DNA of 64,000 nucleotides. Origin: Luteimonas sp. YGD11-2 (GTDB lineage: Bacteria > Pseudomonadota > Gammaproteobacteria > Xanthomonadales > Xanthomonadaceae). Positions within the stretch are counted from its first letter, which is position 1; the number at the start of each line of letters is the position of its first letter. The notes beneath the pieces were generated by a model. It was not told where the DNA came from. It saw only the letters and a program-made list of their open reading frames with translations, and searched no databases. This document shows positions 7,452 through 16,554 of this stretch, one piece after another. The position numbers were made by a program, and so were the translations under genes. The stretch covers positions 3,100,001-3,164,000 of the forward strand of contig NZ_CP035376.1 in assembly GCF_004118975.1 (NCBI RefSeq). Direction: 5' to 3'.

Positions 7452-8138
7452 ATGTCCGATGCACTGCCCGTTCCGCCGCCGGCGGCGCTGCGCGCTGCCG
7501 CCGACCGCCTGGTGTCGGCGCTGGCCGCACATGCCGATCCCGAGTACCGCCTGACGGTGCTCAAGCGCCTGGCCCGGCGCCTGGGCGAGGACCAGTACCC
7601 CGTGTTCCTGCGCCTTCTGGGCGTGGTCGCGGAAAGTGATGACGTGCGTGCCAAGCGCCTGCTGGCCGACACCCTGGCCACCGCCCTGCGGCGGATGGAC
7701 CTGCCCGGTGGTGCGCTGAGTTCCTGGGGCGCCACCCGCCTGCCGGACACCGTGACCCCGTTCGCCGCCAGCGCGCTGACCGGGCAGTTCTTCGGCGCCA
7801 CCCCGCGGCGGCTGCTGGGGCCGGTGGAATACCTCACCGTCTGGCACCTGCAGCGCACCCAGCGCACGCCGCTGGGGGCGCAGGTGTTCCGTGACGCGCT
7901 GGCCGGATTGATCGACCTGCTCAACCACAGCGACGATGCGCGCACGCTGTATCCGCAGAAGCTCGCCGCGGATGCCGAAAACGAGCTGGAAGGCGCCTAC
8001 ACCCGCGCCACCCGTGAACGGCTCGCCGCCGTCGCCGCGGCCTGGAAGGCGGGTGAGCCGCCGGAAGCTGTCGCCCAGGCCGCGCTCGACGCGGTACCCG
8101 AGCAGGCCCCGGGCAGCTGGGTCGTGCGCGACCTCTGA
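7452..8138 (+). CDS. conserved-looking helical protein of unknown function
   Basis: A soluble protein of 228 residues without signal peptide or membrane segment, predicted largely helical (ADRLVSALAAHADPEYRLTV, RLLGVVAESDDVRAKRLLAD). No catalytic motif is recognised. A central region with GPVEYLTVWHLQRTQR and a C-terminal helix with NELEGAYTRATRERLAAVA are its most distinctive parts. Codon use matches the neighbours. It stands alone between the secretion locus and a lipoprotein gene, so context gives no firm clue. Confidence 0.75.
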   Translation: MSDALPVPPPAALRAAADRLVSALAAHADPEYRLTVLKRLARRLGEDQYPVFLRLLGVVAESDDVRAKRLLADTLATALRRMDLPGGALSSWGATRLPDTVTPFAASALTGQFFGATPRRLLGPVEYLTVWHLQRTQRTPLGAQVFRDALAGLIDLLNHSDDARTLYPQKLAADAENELEGAYTRATRERLAAVAAAWKAGEPPEAVAQAALDAVPEQAPGSWVVRDL

Positions 8139-8314
8139 CCCGGGTCCGCCGCATCCCGGCTCACCGGCCGATCCGCACCGGACCCACGTCGCATCTCCGC
8201 CACCGCGCCGTCGGAACCCGGCCACGCCCGGCGCCGAAAGGCTTGCCGGGCCCCTGCCGCGCGGCCACCATGGCCGCCGCGCCCGCATGCGGGCCGGGCA
8301 CGGAGGGGGAACCG

Positions 8315-9196
8315 ATGCGCATCCAGACACTGCTGCTGGCCGCGATCTGTGGCATCGCCGGACTGACCGGATGCCGTGGCGACCGCGATGGCGGCGACAC
8401 CGCGACGGCCGGTGCCCAGCGCCCGGTCGACGCGGTGCTGCTGCCGGCCCGGCACCTGCGCGACGACGACCTCGTCGCCTTCGTGCGCGACAGCGTGCCG
8501 GCACCGCTGCACGCGCAGCTGCAGCAGGCGTGGAGCGAAGGCCGCAGCCGCTGGCCGCTCGAGGAGCTGCCGCTGCACGGGCAGCTGCCGCGCATGATCG
8601 CCGCCCTGTCGGCGCCCGACGCCGAAGCCACGCTGCTGGCCGCGTTCGACAGGCAGTTCACCGGCGCCGACGGCGAGCTGCGCAAGGCGATCGAAACACT
8701 GGCGGCGTTCGGCGTGCAATACGTGACCAACAACCCCGATCTGGACGACATCCAGCGTGATCGCGAAATCCAGCGGCTGGTCGCGCTGTCGCGCTGGGCG
8801 GTGCAGGCACCGCTGACCGATCGCGAGCGCGCACGGGCGGCTTTGGCAACGCTGTGCGCGGCCGCGCGCGCCACCGGCCTGGATTCCGATGCGGCCATGG
8901 GAGAGGCCGGCATGGACGAGAGCCTGCGCCGGCTGTCGGGCTTCCTGGCTGCCGTGCGCACGGTGCTGGCCGACTACGGGCTGGACCTCGACGCCAGCCT
9001 GGCAGCGCTGGACGTGACGCTGGAACGGCAGACAGGCGACCACGCGCAGCTGCGGGTGCGCTACCCGCTGGCTGGCGAGGCCATCGACGTGCGGGTGGAG
9101 ATCGAGCGCCACGGCCGGCAGTGGTATCGCAGCGATCGGCTGCGCCGCGCCACGGCCGCTACAGGCCGCGATGGCGCGTCCGCCGTCCCGCGCTGA
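8315..9196 (+). CDS. lipoprotein of unknown function
   Basis: A protein of 293 residues that begins with a lipoprotein signal: MRIQTLLLAAICGIAGLTGC, with the lipobox LTGC placing the acylated Cys at residue 20. The ATG at 8315 is set by GGAGGGGG five bases upstream; a longer frame to 8243 lacks a signal sequence. The mature part is mostly helical (LTDRERARAALATLCAAARA) and ends with a possible beta region (ERQTGDHAQLRVRYPLAGEA). I do not recognise a family. It lies 34 bases before plsB and probably sits in an envelope membrane. Confidence 0.75.
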   Translation: MRIQTLLLAAICGIAGLTGCRGDRDGGDTATAGAQRPVDAVLLPARHLRDDDLVAFVRDSVPAPLHAQLQQAWSEGRSRWPLEELPLHGQLPRMIAALSAPDAEATLLAAFDRQFTGADGELRKAIETLAAFGVQYVTNNPDLDDIQRDREIQRLVALSRWAVQAPLTDRERARAALATLCAAARATGLDSDAAMGEAGMDESLRRLSGFLAAVRTVLADYGLDLDASLAALDVTLERQTGDHAQLRVRYPLAGEAIDVRVEIERHGRQWYRSDRLRRATAATGRDGASAVPR

Positions 9197-9230
9197 GGCG
9201 CAGCACCCGGCTGGGCGATAATCTGCGCAC

Positions 9231-11897
9231 ATGTCACGCCATTCCCCCGACCAGAACCCGCTGCCGTTCCCCGACACCGGGAGCCATGCGGAGCCCCGCG
9301 CCGACGACCATGCCGCCAACCCGGCCGCCGGCCTGCACGCGGATCCCGACGCGGCGCTGGCCGCACCGCGCCTGCCGCGTCGCGACCCGCGGCGGCCACT
9401 GTGGGCGCGGCTGCTCGGCCGTACCCTGGCGCCGTGGATCGCGCTGAAGATCGAACCGCAGGCGCCCGCCGGCCTGGTCGACGACCGCCCGGTCTGCTAC
9501 GTGCTCGAGGACTACGGGCTCTCCAACGCGCTGATCCTCGATCGCGCCTGCCGCGAAGCCGGGATGCCGTCGCCACTGCAGCCGCTGCCGGGTGACCCGG
9601 TCGGCCGCAAGCGTGCGTACGTGGCGCTGTCGCGGCGCAATGCCGCCGGCACGCTGAACGCACTGGCCAAGGGCAAGCGCCCGCCGAAGCCGAGCACCCA
9701 CTCCGAGACCCTGGCACGGCTGCTGGAAGCCCATCGCGCCGACCCGTCGCTCGACGTGCAGTTGCTGCCGGTGTCGATCTTCGTCGGCCGCAGCCCGGAC
9801 AAGGCCAGCGGCTGGTTCTCGGTGCTGTTCTCGGAGAACTGGGCGCTGGTCGGCCGCTTCCGGCGCCTGCTGGCGATCCTGCTCAACGGCCGCGACACCC
9901 TGGTGCGCTTTGCAAGCCCGGTGGAAGTGCGCGGCATCATCGCCGAGGACCTCAGCCCCGAGCGCACCGTGCGCAAGGTCTCGCGCGTGCTGCGGGTGCA
10001 CTTCAACCGCATCCGCGAAGCCGTCGTCGGCCCCGACCTCTCGACCCGCCGGCTGCTGGTGGACAAGGTGCTGTCCGCCGCGACCGTGCAGGAAGCCATC
10101 GCCGACCAGGCGCGGCGCGACAACTCCAGCAACGAGGACGCGTGGAAGAAGGCGTACATGTATGCCTACGAGATCGCCGCGGACTATTCGCACCCGGTGG
10201 TGCGCTCGGCGAGCTTCCTGCTGACCTCGGTGTGGAACCGCATCTACCGTGGCGTGCTGGTGCATCACCTCGATGCGCTGAAGGCGGCGGCACCCGGGCA
10301 CGAGATCGTCTACGTGCCCAGCCACCGCAGCCACATGGACTACCTGCTGCTGAGCTACCTGCTCTACAACAAGGGCATCGTGCCGCCGCACATCGTCGCC
10401 GGCATCAACCTCAACCTGCCGGTGGTGGGCACCATCCTGCGCAAGGGCGGCGCGTTCTACATCCGCCGCTCGATCCGCGGCAATGCGCTGTATTCCGCGG
10501 TGCTGTCGGAGTACGTGGCGCAGCTGGTCGCCGGCGGCTATTCGATCGAGTACTTCATCGAGGGCGGGCGCTCGCGCACCGGGCGGCTGCTGCAGCCGAA
10601 GGGCGGGATGCTGTCGATGACGATACGCGCCTACCTGCGCCAGCCGACGCGTCCGGTGCTGTTCCAGCCGGTCTACATCGGCTACGAGAAGCTGATGGAG
10701 GGCACCAGCTACCTCGACGAGCTGACCGGCAAGCCCAAGCAGAAGGAATCGATCTGGCAGCTGCTGTGGGGCATCCCGAAGGTGCTGCGGCAGAACTACG
10801 GCCAGGTGGTGGTGAACTTCGGCGAGGCGATCCCGCTGCAGCGGCTGCTGGCCGAGCACGCCAGCGACTGGGACGGCCGCCCGCTGTCCGACGACGAACG
10901 CCCGGAATGGCTGTCGCGGATGGTCGATGCCACCGCCGAGCGCATCCAGGTGCACATCAACCGCGCCGCCGACGTCAACCCGATCAACTTCCTCGCGCTG
11001 GCGCTGTTGTCCACGCCCAAGCATGCGATGAGCGAATCCGACCTGCTGGCACAGATCGCGCTGTCGAAGACCACGCTCACCGACGTGCCCTACAGCGACC
11101 TGGTCACGGTGACGCCGCACACGCCGGCGGAGATCGTCGCGCATGGCGAGGAGATCGGCGTGCTGCAGCGCATCTCGCACCCGCTGGGCGACGTACTGCG
11201 GGTCGACGACGAGACCGCGGTGCTGCTGTCGTACTTCCGCAACAACGTGGTGCACCTGTTCACCGCATCCGGCTGGATCGCCTCGTGCTTCCACAACAAC
11301 CGGCGCATGAGCGGCAACACGCTGCTGCGGCTGGGCCGTTCGCTGTATCCGTTCCTGCAGGCCGAGCTGTTCCTGCCCTGGGACGCCGACGGTTTCGTGG
11401 AGCGCCTCGAGCTCACCATCCAGGTGTTCGTGCGCGAGGGGCTGCTCGAACGCGTCGGCGAGGACGAGGGCGGCATCTACCAGCGCAACTCCGGGCAGAC
11501 CGACGAGGTGTTCCGCCTGCGCGCGCTCGGCCACCCGCTGCAGCAGGCGTTCGAGCGCTACTACATCGCGATCTCGGTGCTGGCCAAGAACGGCCCCGGC
11601 ACCCTGGGCGCGGCGGAACTGGAGAACCTCTGCCAGCAGGCCGCGCAGCGGCTGAGCCTGCTGTACGCACCGGCGGCGCCGGAGTTCTTCGACCGCTCAC
11701 TGTTCCGCGGCTTCATCCAGAAGCTGCGCGAGCTGGACCTGGTGAAGCTCGACCAGAACAGCAAGCTGGTGTTCGACCAGCGCCTGGACGTGTGGGCGCG
11801 CGACGCCAAGGTCATCCTCGGCCGCGAACTGCGGCATACGATCGAGAAGATCAGCCCGGAAGCGGTGCGGCCCGCCATCGAACCGCCCGCTGCCTGA
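9231..11897 (+). CDS. plsB: glycerol-3-phosphate 1-O-acyltransferase PlsB
   Basis: An 888-residue membrane-associated enzyme that makes lysophosphatidate from glycerol-3-phosphate and acyl-ACP/acyl-CoA, the first step of phospholipid synthesis. Acyltransferase motifs are present in order around residues 360-490: HRSHMDYLLLSY (the HX4D catalytic pair), KGGAFYIRRS, YFIEGGRSRTGRLL and PVYIGYEKLMEG. N- and C-terminal extensions match the large proteobacterial PlsB rather than PlsC. A GATAAT box at 9216-9221 lies only ten bases before the ATG, so the leader is very short or the real promoter is further up. It appears monocistronic. Confidence 0.96.
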   Translation: MSRHSPDQNPLPFPDTGSHAEPRADDHAANPAAGLHADPDAALAAPRLPRRDPRRPLWARLLGRTLAPWIALKIEPQAPAGLVDDRPVCYVLEDYGLSNALILDRACREAGMPSPLQPLPGDPVGRKRAYVALSRRNAAGTLNALAKGKRPPKPSTHSETLARLLEAHRADPSLDVQLLPVSIFVGRSPDKASGWFSVLFSENWALVGRFRRLLAILLNGRDTLVRFASPVEVRGIIAEDLSPERTVRKVSRVLRVHFNRIREAVVGPDLSTRRLLVDKVLSAATVQEAIADQARRDNSSNEDAWKKAYMYAYEIAADYSHPVVRSASFLLTSVWNRIYRGVLVHHLDALKAAAPGHEIVYVPSHRSHMDYLLLSYLLYNKGIVPPHIVAGINLNLPVVGTILRKGGAFYIRRSIRGNALYSAVLSEYVAQLVAGGYSIEYFIEGGRSRTGRLLQPKGGMLSMTIRAYLRQPTRPVLFQPVYIGYEKLMEGTSYLDELTGKPKQKESIWQLLWGIPKVLRQNYGQVVVNFGEAIPLQRLLAEHASDWDGRPLSDDERPEWLSRMVDATAERIQVHINRAADVNPINFLALALLSTPKHAMSESDLLAQIALSKTTLTDVPYSDLVTVTPHTPAEIVAHGEEIGVLQRISHPLGDVLRVDDETAVLLSYFRNNVVHLFTASGWIASCFHNNRRMSGNTLLRLGRSLYPFLQAELFLPWDADGFVERLELTIQVFVREGLLERVGEDEGGIYQRNSGQTDEVFRLRALGHPLQQAFERYYIAISVLAKNGPGTLGAAELENLCQQAAQRLSLLYAPAAPEFFDRSLFRGFIQKLRELDLVKLDQNSKLVFDQRLDVWARDAKVILGRELRHTIEKISPEAVRPAIEPPAA

Positions 11898-11943
11898 GGG
11901 CCCACCACCCGCCGGCACGCCGTCGGCAGGTGGTGCGCGGCGG

Positions 11944-12768
11944 TCAGTCCGCCTCGGTGATGGTGACGGTGTACTCGCCCTGGGTGCCCAGGTGGCCGAT
12001 GTAGATGCCGTACTCGCCGGGACGGAAGGTGTCGCGGACGCGGGCGTCGAGCATGCCGCCGCCATCGTCATCACACAGCACCTTGCCCGGGCCGGTGATC
12101 ACCAGCGAGGAATCGGTGGTGCTGTCGACGCGGATGTCGAGCGACACCGTCGAGGTGACCGTCAGGGTGTGGTCCGGCGTGGTGTCGATGACGCCGCTGC
12201 AGTGCGCGCCGTAGCGCGTGGCCTGCACGCTGCCACCGGTCTGGCCGCTGGCGGTCTGCGGATCGGGCATGAAGCCGGCGCCGAGGACGAAGTCGCCGTA
12301 ACGGCCCTTGTCGGCACCACGACCGGCACCGCCGACGAGTTCGGAAAGCTCCAGCCGGTAGCGGCCCTGGCGCTCGTAGTGGCCGACGAACACCTGGTAA
12401 TCGCCCGGGTCGAGACGCGCATCGACGCGCGCGTCGAGCAGGTCGCCGCCATCGTCATCGCAGAACACGCCTGACGGACCGATCACCGCCAGCGTGGAAT
12501 CGGTGTCGCTGGTCACGGTGAGGCGCAGGTTGACCGGACTGGTGACGCGGATGCGGTGGTCGGGCCTGGCGCCGATGCTGCCGGTGCAGCCATTGCCGAA
12601 GCGCGCGGCGTTGCCGTCGCCCCCGGTCACGCCCGAGCCGACCTGCGGGTCGGGGGTGAAACCGGCCCCGAGCGTGAAGTCCTGCGCCAGCGCGGGCGTG
12701 GCGGCGAACGCCAAGGCGAGCGCGAGGCCCGCGCGCACGCCGCGCGGCCCGATCATTGGATATGACAT
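11944..12768 (-). CDS. secreted protein with two tandem beta-type repeats
   Basis: A protein of 274 residues with a signal peptide (about 1-27, ending ATPALAQ). The mature protein is two homologous halves of about 115 residues. Each opens with LGAGF-x-PDPQ and a TGG element, has one early Cys, then DSTLAVIGPSG or DSSLVITGPGK, a second Cys before DDDGG, LDARV, a PGxYxVFVGH or PGEYGIYIGH block, and an ending in YRLELSEL or YTVTITEAD. The halves resemble PPC-like beta-sandwich domains, with conserved Cys pairs. ATG 12768 follows GGGGGAT and opens the signal peptide. No catalytic residues are recognised; a periplasmic or extracellular binding role is inferred. Confidence 0.82.
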   Translation of the reverse strand: MSYPMIGPRGVRAGLALALAFAATPALAQDFTLGAGFTPDPQVGSGVTGGDGNAARFGNGCTGSIGARPDHRIRVTSPVNLRLTVTSDTDSTLAVIGPSGVFCDDDGGDLLDARVDARLDPGDYQVFVGHYERQGRYRLELSELVGGAGRGADKGRYGDFVLGAGFMPDPQTASGQTGGSVQATRYGAHCSGVIDTTPDHTLTVTSTVSLDIRVDSTTDSSLVITGPGKVLCDDDGGGMLDARVRDTFRPGEYGIYIGHLGTQGEYTVTITEAD

Positions 12769-12858
12769 GCGGATCCCCCATGGCACCTGCCGGCGGACGA
12801 TCCGGGGCATGCATGCCGGCGCGGATCATAGGTCCGCGCGCCACTTGCGGTAAACGCG

Positions 12859-13062
12859 TCAGGCCGGCTCGTCGGGGATCAGCGCCGATTCCATCCGGGC
12901 GATGCAGTCCTTGAGTCGCAGCTTGCGCTTCTTCATCCGCTTGACCGCCAGTTCGTCCATGGCGATGTCGGCCTGCAGGCGCGCGATCGCAACGTCCAGG
13001 TCGCGGTGTTCCTGCCGCAACATGGCCAGGCGGCCGGGCAGATCGGGATCCAGCGGCTCCAT
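12859..13062 (-). CDS. YdcH-family (DUF465) small coiled-coil protein
   Basis: A small protein of 67 residues, [20 protein letters not shown] followed by [21 protein letters not shown] and a basic [16 protein letters not shown] segment. Highly charged heptads predict a helical hairpin, as in DUF465/YdcH proteins, where a basic KKxKLxLKD motif is usual. The start may instead be the in-frame ATG at 13077 (MYAPRMEPL). Its molecular role is unknown in the family. It is divergent from ttcA. Confidence 0.82.
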   Translation of the reverse strand: MEPLDPDLPGRLAMLRQEHRDLDVAIARLQADIAMDELAVKRMKKRKLRLKDCIARMESALIPDEPA

Positions 13063-13252
13063 GCGCGGAGCATACATCCGCCCGCGGACGGCCGGAAACG
13101 GCCCGCTCCGGCATCGTGACAACGTCCGATCGGACCAGCGCGTGCACCGCGTCCACGTGCGGACGCACACGACATGTGGTGAACGTCGGCACATCGACGC
13201 TGCATCGATCCAACACGGATGCGCCCGACGCTGCCGGTACACTAGCGATCCG

Positions 13253-14167
13253 ATGAGCACCGTCCTGCCCCTGCCCGAACCGGTCCTGCGCCGCCGCGAA
13301 CGCGATCCGCGTGCGCAACGCCATGAAGCCAACCGGCTTGCCAAGCGCCTGCGCCACCAGGTCGGCCGTGCGATCGCCGACTTCGCGATGATCGAGGACG
13401 GCGACCGGGTGATGGTGTGCCTGTCGGGCGGCAAGGACAGCTACACCCTGCTCAACATCCTGCTGCAGCTGCAGAAGAAGGCGCCGGTGTCGTTCTCGCT
13501 CACCGCGGTCAACCTCGACCAGAAGCAGCCCGGCTTCCCGGAGCACGTGCTACCGGAATACCTGCGTTCGATCGGCGTGGACTTCCACATCATCGAGCAG
13601 GACACCTATTCGGTGGTGTCGCGCGTGGTGCCGGAGGGCAAGACGATGTGCTCCTTGTGCTCGCGGCTGCGCCGTGGCGCGCTGTACACCTACGCGGCCG
13701 AGCACGGCTACACGAAGATCGCGCTCGGCCACCACCGCGACGACATGGTGGCCACGTTCTTCCTCAACATGTTCTTCCACGCAAAGCTCAGCGGCATGCC
13801 GCCGAAGCTGCTGTCGGACGACGGCCACCACGTCGTGATCCGCCCATTGGCCTATGTGCGCGAGGACGACATCGCCGCCTATGCGCAGGCAAAGGAGTTC
13901 CCGATCATCCCCTGCAACCTGTGCGGCTCGCAGGAGAACCTGCAGCGCAAGCAGGTGCAGAAGATGATGCGCGAGTGGGAACACGAGTTCCCCGGCCGCA
14001 TCGAAACCATCGCCCGTGCGCTGGGCGACATCCGCCCGTCGCAGCTGGCCGACCCGTCGCTGTTCGACTTCCTCTCACTCGGACGCGCAGGACGCGCCGC
14101 GCCGACCGATGCCCGCGCATGGCTGGCCGACCCCGGACCCATGGACGACGCCGGCGACAGCGCCTGA
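13253..14167 (+). CDS. ttcA: tRNA 2-thiocytidine synthetase TtcA
   Basis: A cytoplasmic enzyme of 304 residues that thiolates cytidine 32 of certain tRNAs. The PP-loop SGGKDS (about 59-64) binds ATP, and two CxxC pairs (CSLC and CNLC), with the intervening [19 protein letters not shown], are the iron-sulfur and catalytic signature of TtcA. The ATG at 13253 is preceded by TACACT at about 13239-13244, a probable -10 box close to the start. Divergent from the YdcH gene. Length and motifs are standard. Confidence 0.96.
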   Translation: MSTVLPLPEPVLRRRERDPRAQRHEANRLAKRLRHQVGRAIADFAMIEDGDRVMVCLSGGKDSYTLLNILLQLQKKAPVSFSLTAVNLDQKQPGFPEHVLPEYLRSIGVDFHIIEQDTYSVVSRVVPEGKTMCSLCSRLRRGALYTYAAEHGYTKIALGHHRDDMVATFFLNMFFHAKLSGMPPKLLSDDGHHVVIRPLAYVREDDIAAYAQAKEFPIIPCNLCGSQENLQRKQVQKMMREWEHEFPGRIETIARALGDIRPSQLADPSLFDFLSLGRAGRAAPTDARAWLADPGPMDDAGDSA

Positions 14168-14270
14168 GCGCGGTGCCCGCCCGCCCGGCGTGTCCATGTC
14201 CGCGGATGCACGACCCGTCGCCGCCATCGTGCGCGTGACGCCCCCCCTCTTCTTCCGGTAATGCTTCCCG

Positions 14271-15176
14271 ATGTTCTTTCGCAATATCACCCTGTTCCGC
14301 TTCCCCGTCTCGCTTGATATGGGCACCCTCGACGCGGGCCTGGCCGAAGCCGCGCTCAAGCCGGTCGGCCCGCTCGAACTGTCCTCGCGCGGGTTCGTGC
14401 CGCCGTTCGGCCGCGAGGCCGAGGCGCTGTCGCACCGTGTCGACGAGGCACTGTGGCTCACCGTCGGTGGCGAGGACCGCCTGCTGCCGGGCGCCGTGGT
14501 CAACGACATGCTCGCGCAGAAGATCGAGGAGATCGAAGCGCGCGAAGGCCGCAAGCCGGGCGGCCGCCGTCGCAAGCAGCTCAAGGACGATCTGGTCCAT
14601 GAACTGCTGCCGCGCGCGTTCGTGAAGCCATCGCGCACCGATGCACTGGTGGACCTCAAGCTCGGTGTGTGCGCGGTCGACACCTCCAGCCGCAAGACCG
14701 GCGAGAACGTCGTCTCGGAGATCCGCCGCGCGCTGGGCAGCTTCCCGGCACTGCCGCTCAACGCCGAGGTCGCGCCGCGTTCGGTGCTGACCGGCTGGAT
14801 CGCCGGCGAGGCGCTGCCCGACGGCCTGTCGCTGGGCGAGGAATGCGAGCTCAAGGATCCGGCCGACAATGGCGCGATCGTGAAGTGCCAGCGCCAGGAC
14901 CTCAGCTCCGACGAGATCGCCCGTCACCTGGAATCCGGCAAGCAGGTGACGAAACTCGCGCTGGTGCTCGACGACCATGTGTCGTTCGTGCTCGGCGATG
15001 ACCTGGTGGTGCGCAAGTTCAAGTTGCTCGACGGCGCCGTCGACCAGCTCGAGCACACCGAGGCCGACGACATCGCCGCCGAACTCGATGCGCGCTTCGC
15101 GCTGATGAGCGGCGAGTTCCGCCGGCTGTTCGCCGTGCTCGAGCCCGCGCTGAAGTTCAGTCGCGCCGAGGCCTGA
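14271..15176 (+). CDS. rdgC: recombination-associated protein RdgC
   Basis: A nucleoid-associated DNA-binding protein of 301 residues, forming a ring dimer that limits RecA loading in related bacteria. Family features are visible throughout: FFRNITLFRFP at the start, GFVPPFG, KIEEIEAREGRKPGGRRRKQ, and TGWIAGEALPDGLSLGEECE. Length is as expected. About 100 bases follow ttcA without a terminator-like structure, so some readthrough is possible. Confidence 0.96.
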   Translation: MFFRNITLFRFPVSLDMGTLDAGLAEAALKPVGPLELSSRGFVPPFGREAEALSHRVDEALWLTVGGEDRLLPGAVVNDMLAQKIEEIEAREGRKPGGRRRKQLKDDLVHELLPRAFVKPSRTDALVDLKLGVCAVDTSSRKTGENVVSEIRRALGSFPALPLNAEVAPRSVLTGWIAGEALPDGLSLGEECELKDPADNGAIVKCQRQDLSSDEIARHLESGKQVTKLALVLDDHVSFVLGDDLVVRKFKLLDGAVDQLEHTEADDIAAELDARFALMSGEFRRLFAVLEPALKFSRAEA

Positions 15177-15210
15177 AGACCCTCGCCGGCGCCGCCTGCT
15201 GGACGCACCC

Positions 15211-15999
15211 ATGTCCCCGTCCCTGCGTCGTCTGCTCGGACCCCGCCTCGCGTGCACGCCGGTGCAGCGCGACACGATCCCGCTCGCCTGCGACGACGGC
15301 CGGGTGATCGACGTGCTGCGCGTGCGTGATCCGCGCGCCAAGCGCATGCGCCTGTCGGTGGCAGAACGCGGCGCGCGCCTGACCCTGCCGCCTGCCGCGA
15401 GTGATCTCGCCGGCGAACGCTTCCTCCATGAGCACCGCGCTTGGCTGGTGGCGCAGCTCGACGCCCAGCGCGGCGACGGCATCGAGCCGCTGGTGGCGCA
15501 TGCCAGCACCCGGCTGCCGCTGCGTGGCTCGATGCATGCGCTGGCCTGGGGCGAAGGCCGCTATGCGCGCATCGAACACGATGGCGACGTGCTGCGCTTC
15601 AGCGTGCCGGCGCGCGCCACCGCGGCCACGCTGCGCCGTGCGCTGCGCGACTTCTACGAGACCGAGGCGCGTGCCGATGTCGGCCGCTGGCTGCCACGCT
15701 ACCTGCCCGGCCTTCCGTCCGCGCCGGCGCGCATCCGCATCCGCCCGATGTCGTCGCAGTGGGGCTCACTGGCGCCGAATGGCGTGCTCGCGCTCGACCT
15801 TGCCCTGGTGCTCGGTCGCCCAGCGGCATTCGAGTACGTGCTGGTGCACGAGCTCTGCCACCTGATCCACGCCGACCATTCCAAGGCGTTCTGGCGCGAG
15901 GTCGAAGCGCGCTTCCCGGCATGGCGCGAGGAGCGCGACTATTTCCACGCCGAGGGCCGCCGGCTCAAGACCGCGCTGCACCTGCTGCTGGCCGGCTGA
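15211..15999 (+). CDS. YgjP-type zinc metallopeptidase (SprT/M48-like)
   Basis: A protein of 262 residues of the YgjP/DUF45 group. The zinc-binding helix VHELCHLIHADHSKAFW (about 211-228) supplies HExxH and a third His in the HxxxFW element. The upstream beta region MSSQWGSLAPNGVLALDLAL is also typical. These proteins are predicted cytoplasmic metallopeptidases; substrates are not known. It starts 34 bases after rdgC in the same direction, suggesting co-transcription. Confidence 0.88.
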   Translation: MSPSLRRLLGPRLACTPVQRDTIPLACDDGRVIDVLRVRDPRAKRMRLSVAERGARLTLPPAASDLAGERFLHEHRAWLVAQLDAQRGDGIEPLVAHASTRLPLRGSMHALAWGEGRYARIEHDGDVLRFSVPARATAATLRRALRDFYETEARADVGRWLPRYLPGLPSAPARIRIRPMSSQWGSLAPNGVLALDLALVLGRPAAFEYVLVHELCHLIHADHSKAFWREVEARFPAWREERDYFHAEGRRLKTALHLLLAG

Positions 16000-16044
16000 G
16001 GCCGACAACGGCGTTTTCGGAGGCAGGTGCTTCCGGACTCCGCC

Positions 16045-16494
16045 ATGCGTCGAAGCTGCATCCTTGCGATCTGCCTGTGCCTGGCCGCTGCCGGCTGCCA
16101 GCGTGGCCTCGACGGCACCGGACCGGCACCCGGACCGGTCGCGGCGTCGCTGGCCGTCCCGGCCCCGCAACCGCTGACGCTGCCCGAGGATTTCCCCGCC
16201 GATCTCTACCTGCCGCCGGGCTACGAGCTGCGCAGCATGATGGATGTCGATGGCACCCGCGTGGTCGGCATGCAGCTCGACGGCGACATGGCGACGCTGT
16301 TCGCCGATGCCCGCGCGGGCATGCAGGCCCTGGGCTGGCGGCAGACGCTGGCGCTGCAACGCGCCCCGGACGGCGCGATGCTGTCGTTCGAGAAGGGCCC
16401 GCGTGCGGCGGTGCTGTGGCTGCGTCCGGTGTCGCCGGACACGGTGCAGCTGCAACTGCAGCTGCGCGAGGACATGCGCGTGGCGACGCGGTAG
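16045..16494 (+). CDS. small lipoprotein of unknown function
   Basis: A protein of 149 residues with signal MRRSCILAICLCLAAAGC and lipobox AAGC (Cys 18). After a Pro/Ala linker, the mature domain PADLYLPPGYELRSMMDVDG then GMQLDGDMATLFADARAG suggests a small alpha/beta fold, about 100 residues. No family recognised. ATG 16045 opens the signal; a GTG at 16027 is upstream in frame. Same strand as the metallopeptidase, 45 bases after it; convergent with the hydrolase gene. Confidence 0.75.
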   Translation: MRRSCILAICLCLAAAGCQRGLDGTGPAPGPVAASLAVPAPQPLTLPEDFPADLYLPPGYELRSMMDVDGTRVVGMQLDGDMATLFADARAGMQALGWRQTLALQRAPDGAMLSFEKGPRAAVLWLRPVSPDTVQLQLQLREDMRVATR

Positions 16495-16554
16495 GCCTGC
16501 CGTAGTAACCGGCCAGGTCCGACGGTCGGCCAGTCGCGTCCCACCTCGGGTACG

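Noticed and set aside
9234..11534. 766-codon open frame antisense to plsB
   Set aside because: His/Gln/Arg/Ala-rich translation typical of antisense frames in GC-rich DNA; plsB is certain on the plus strand. The same holds for long antisense frames over the response regulator/sctQ region, glyS, tamA, tamB, polA and tex.
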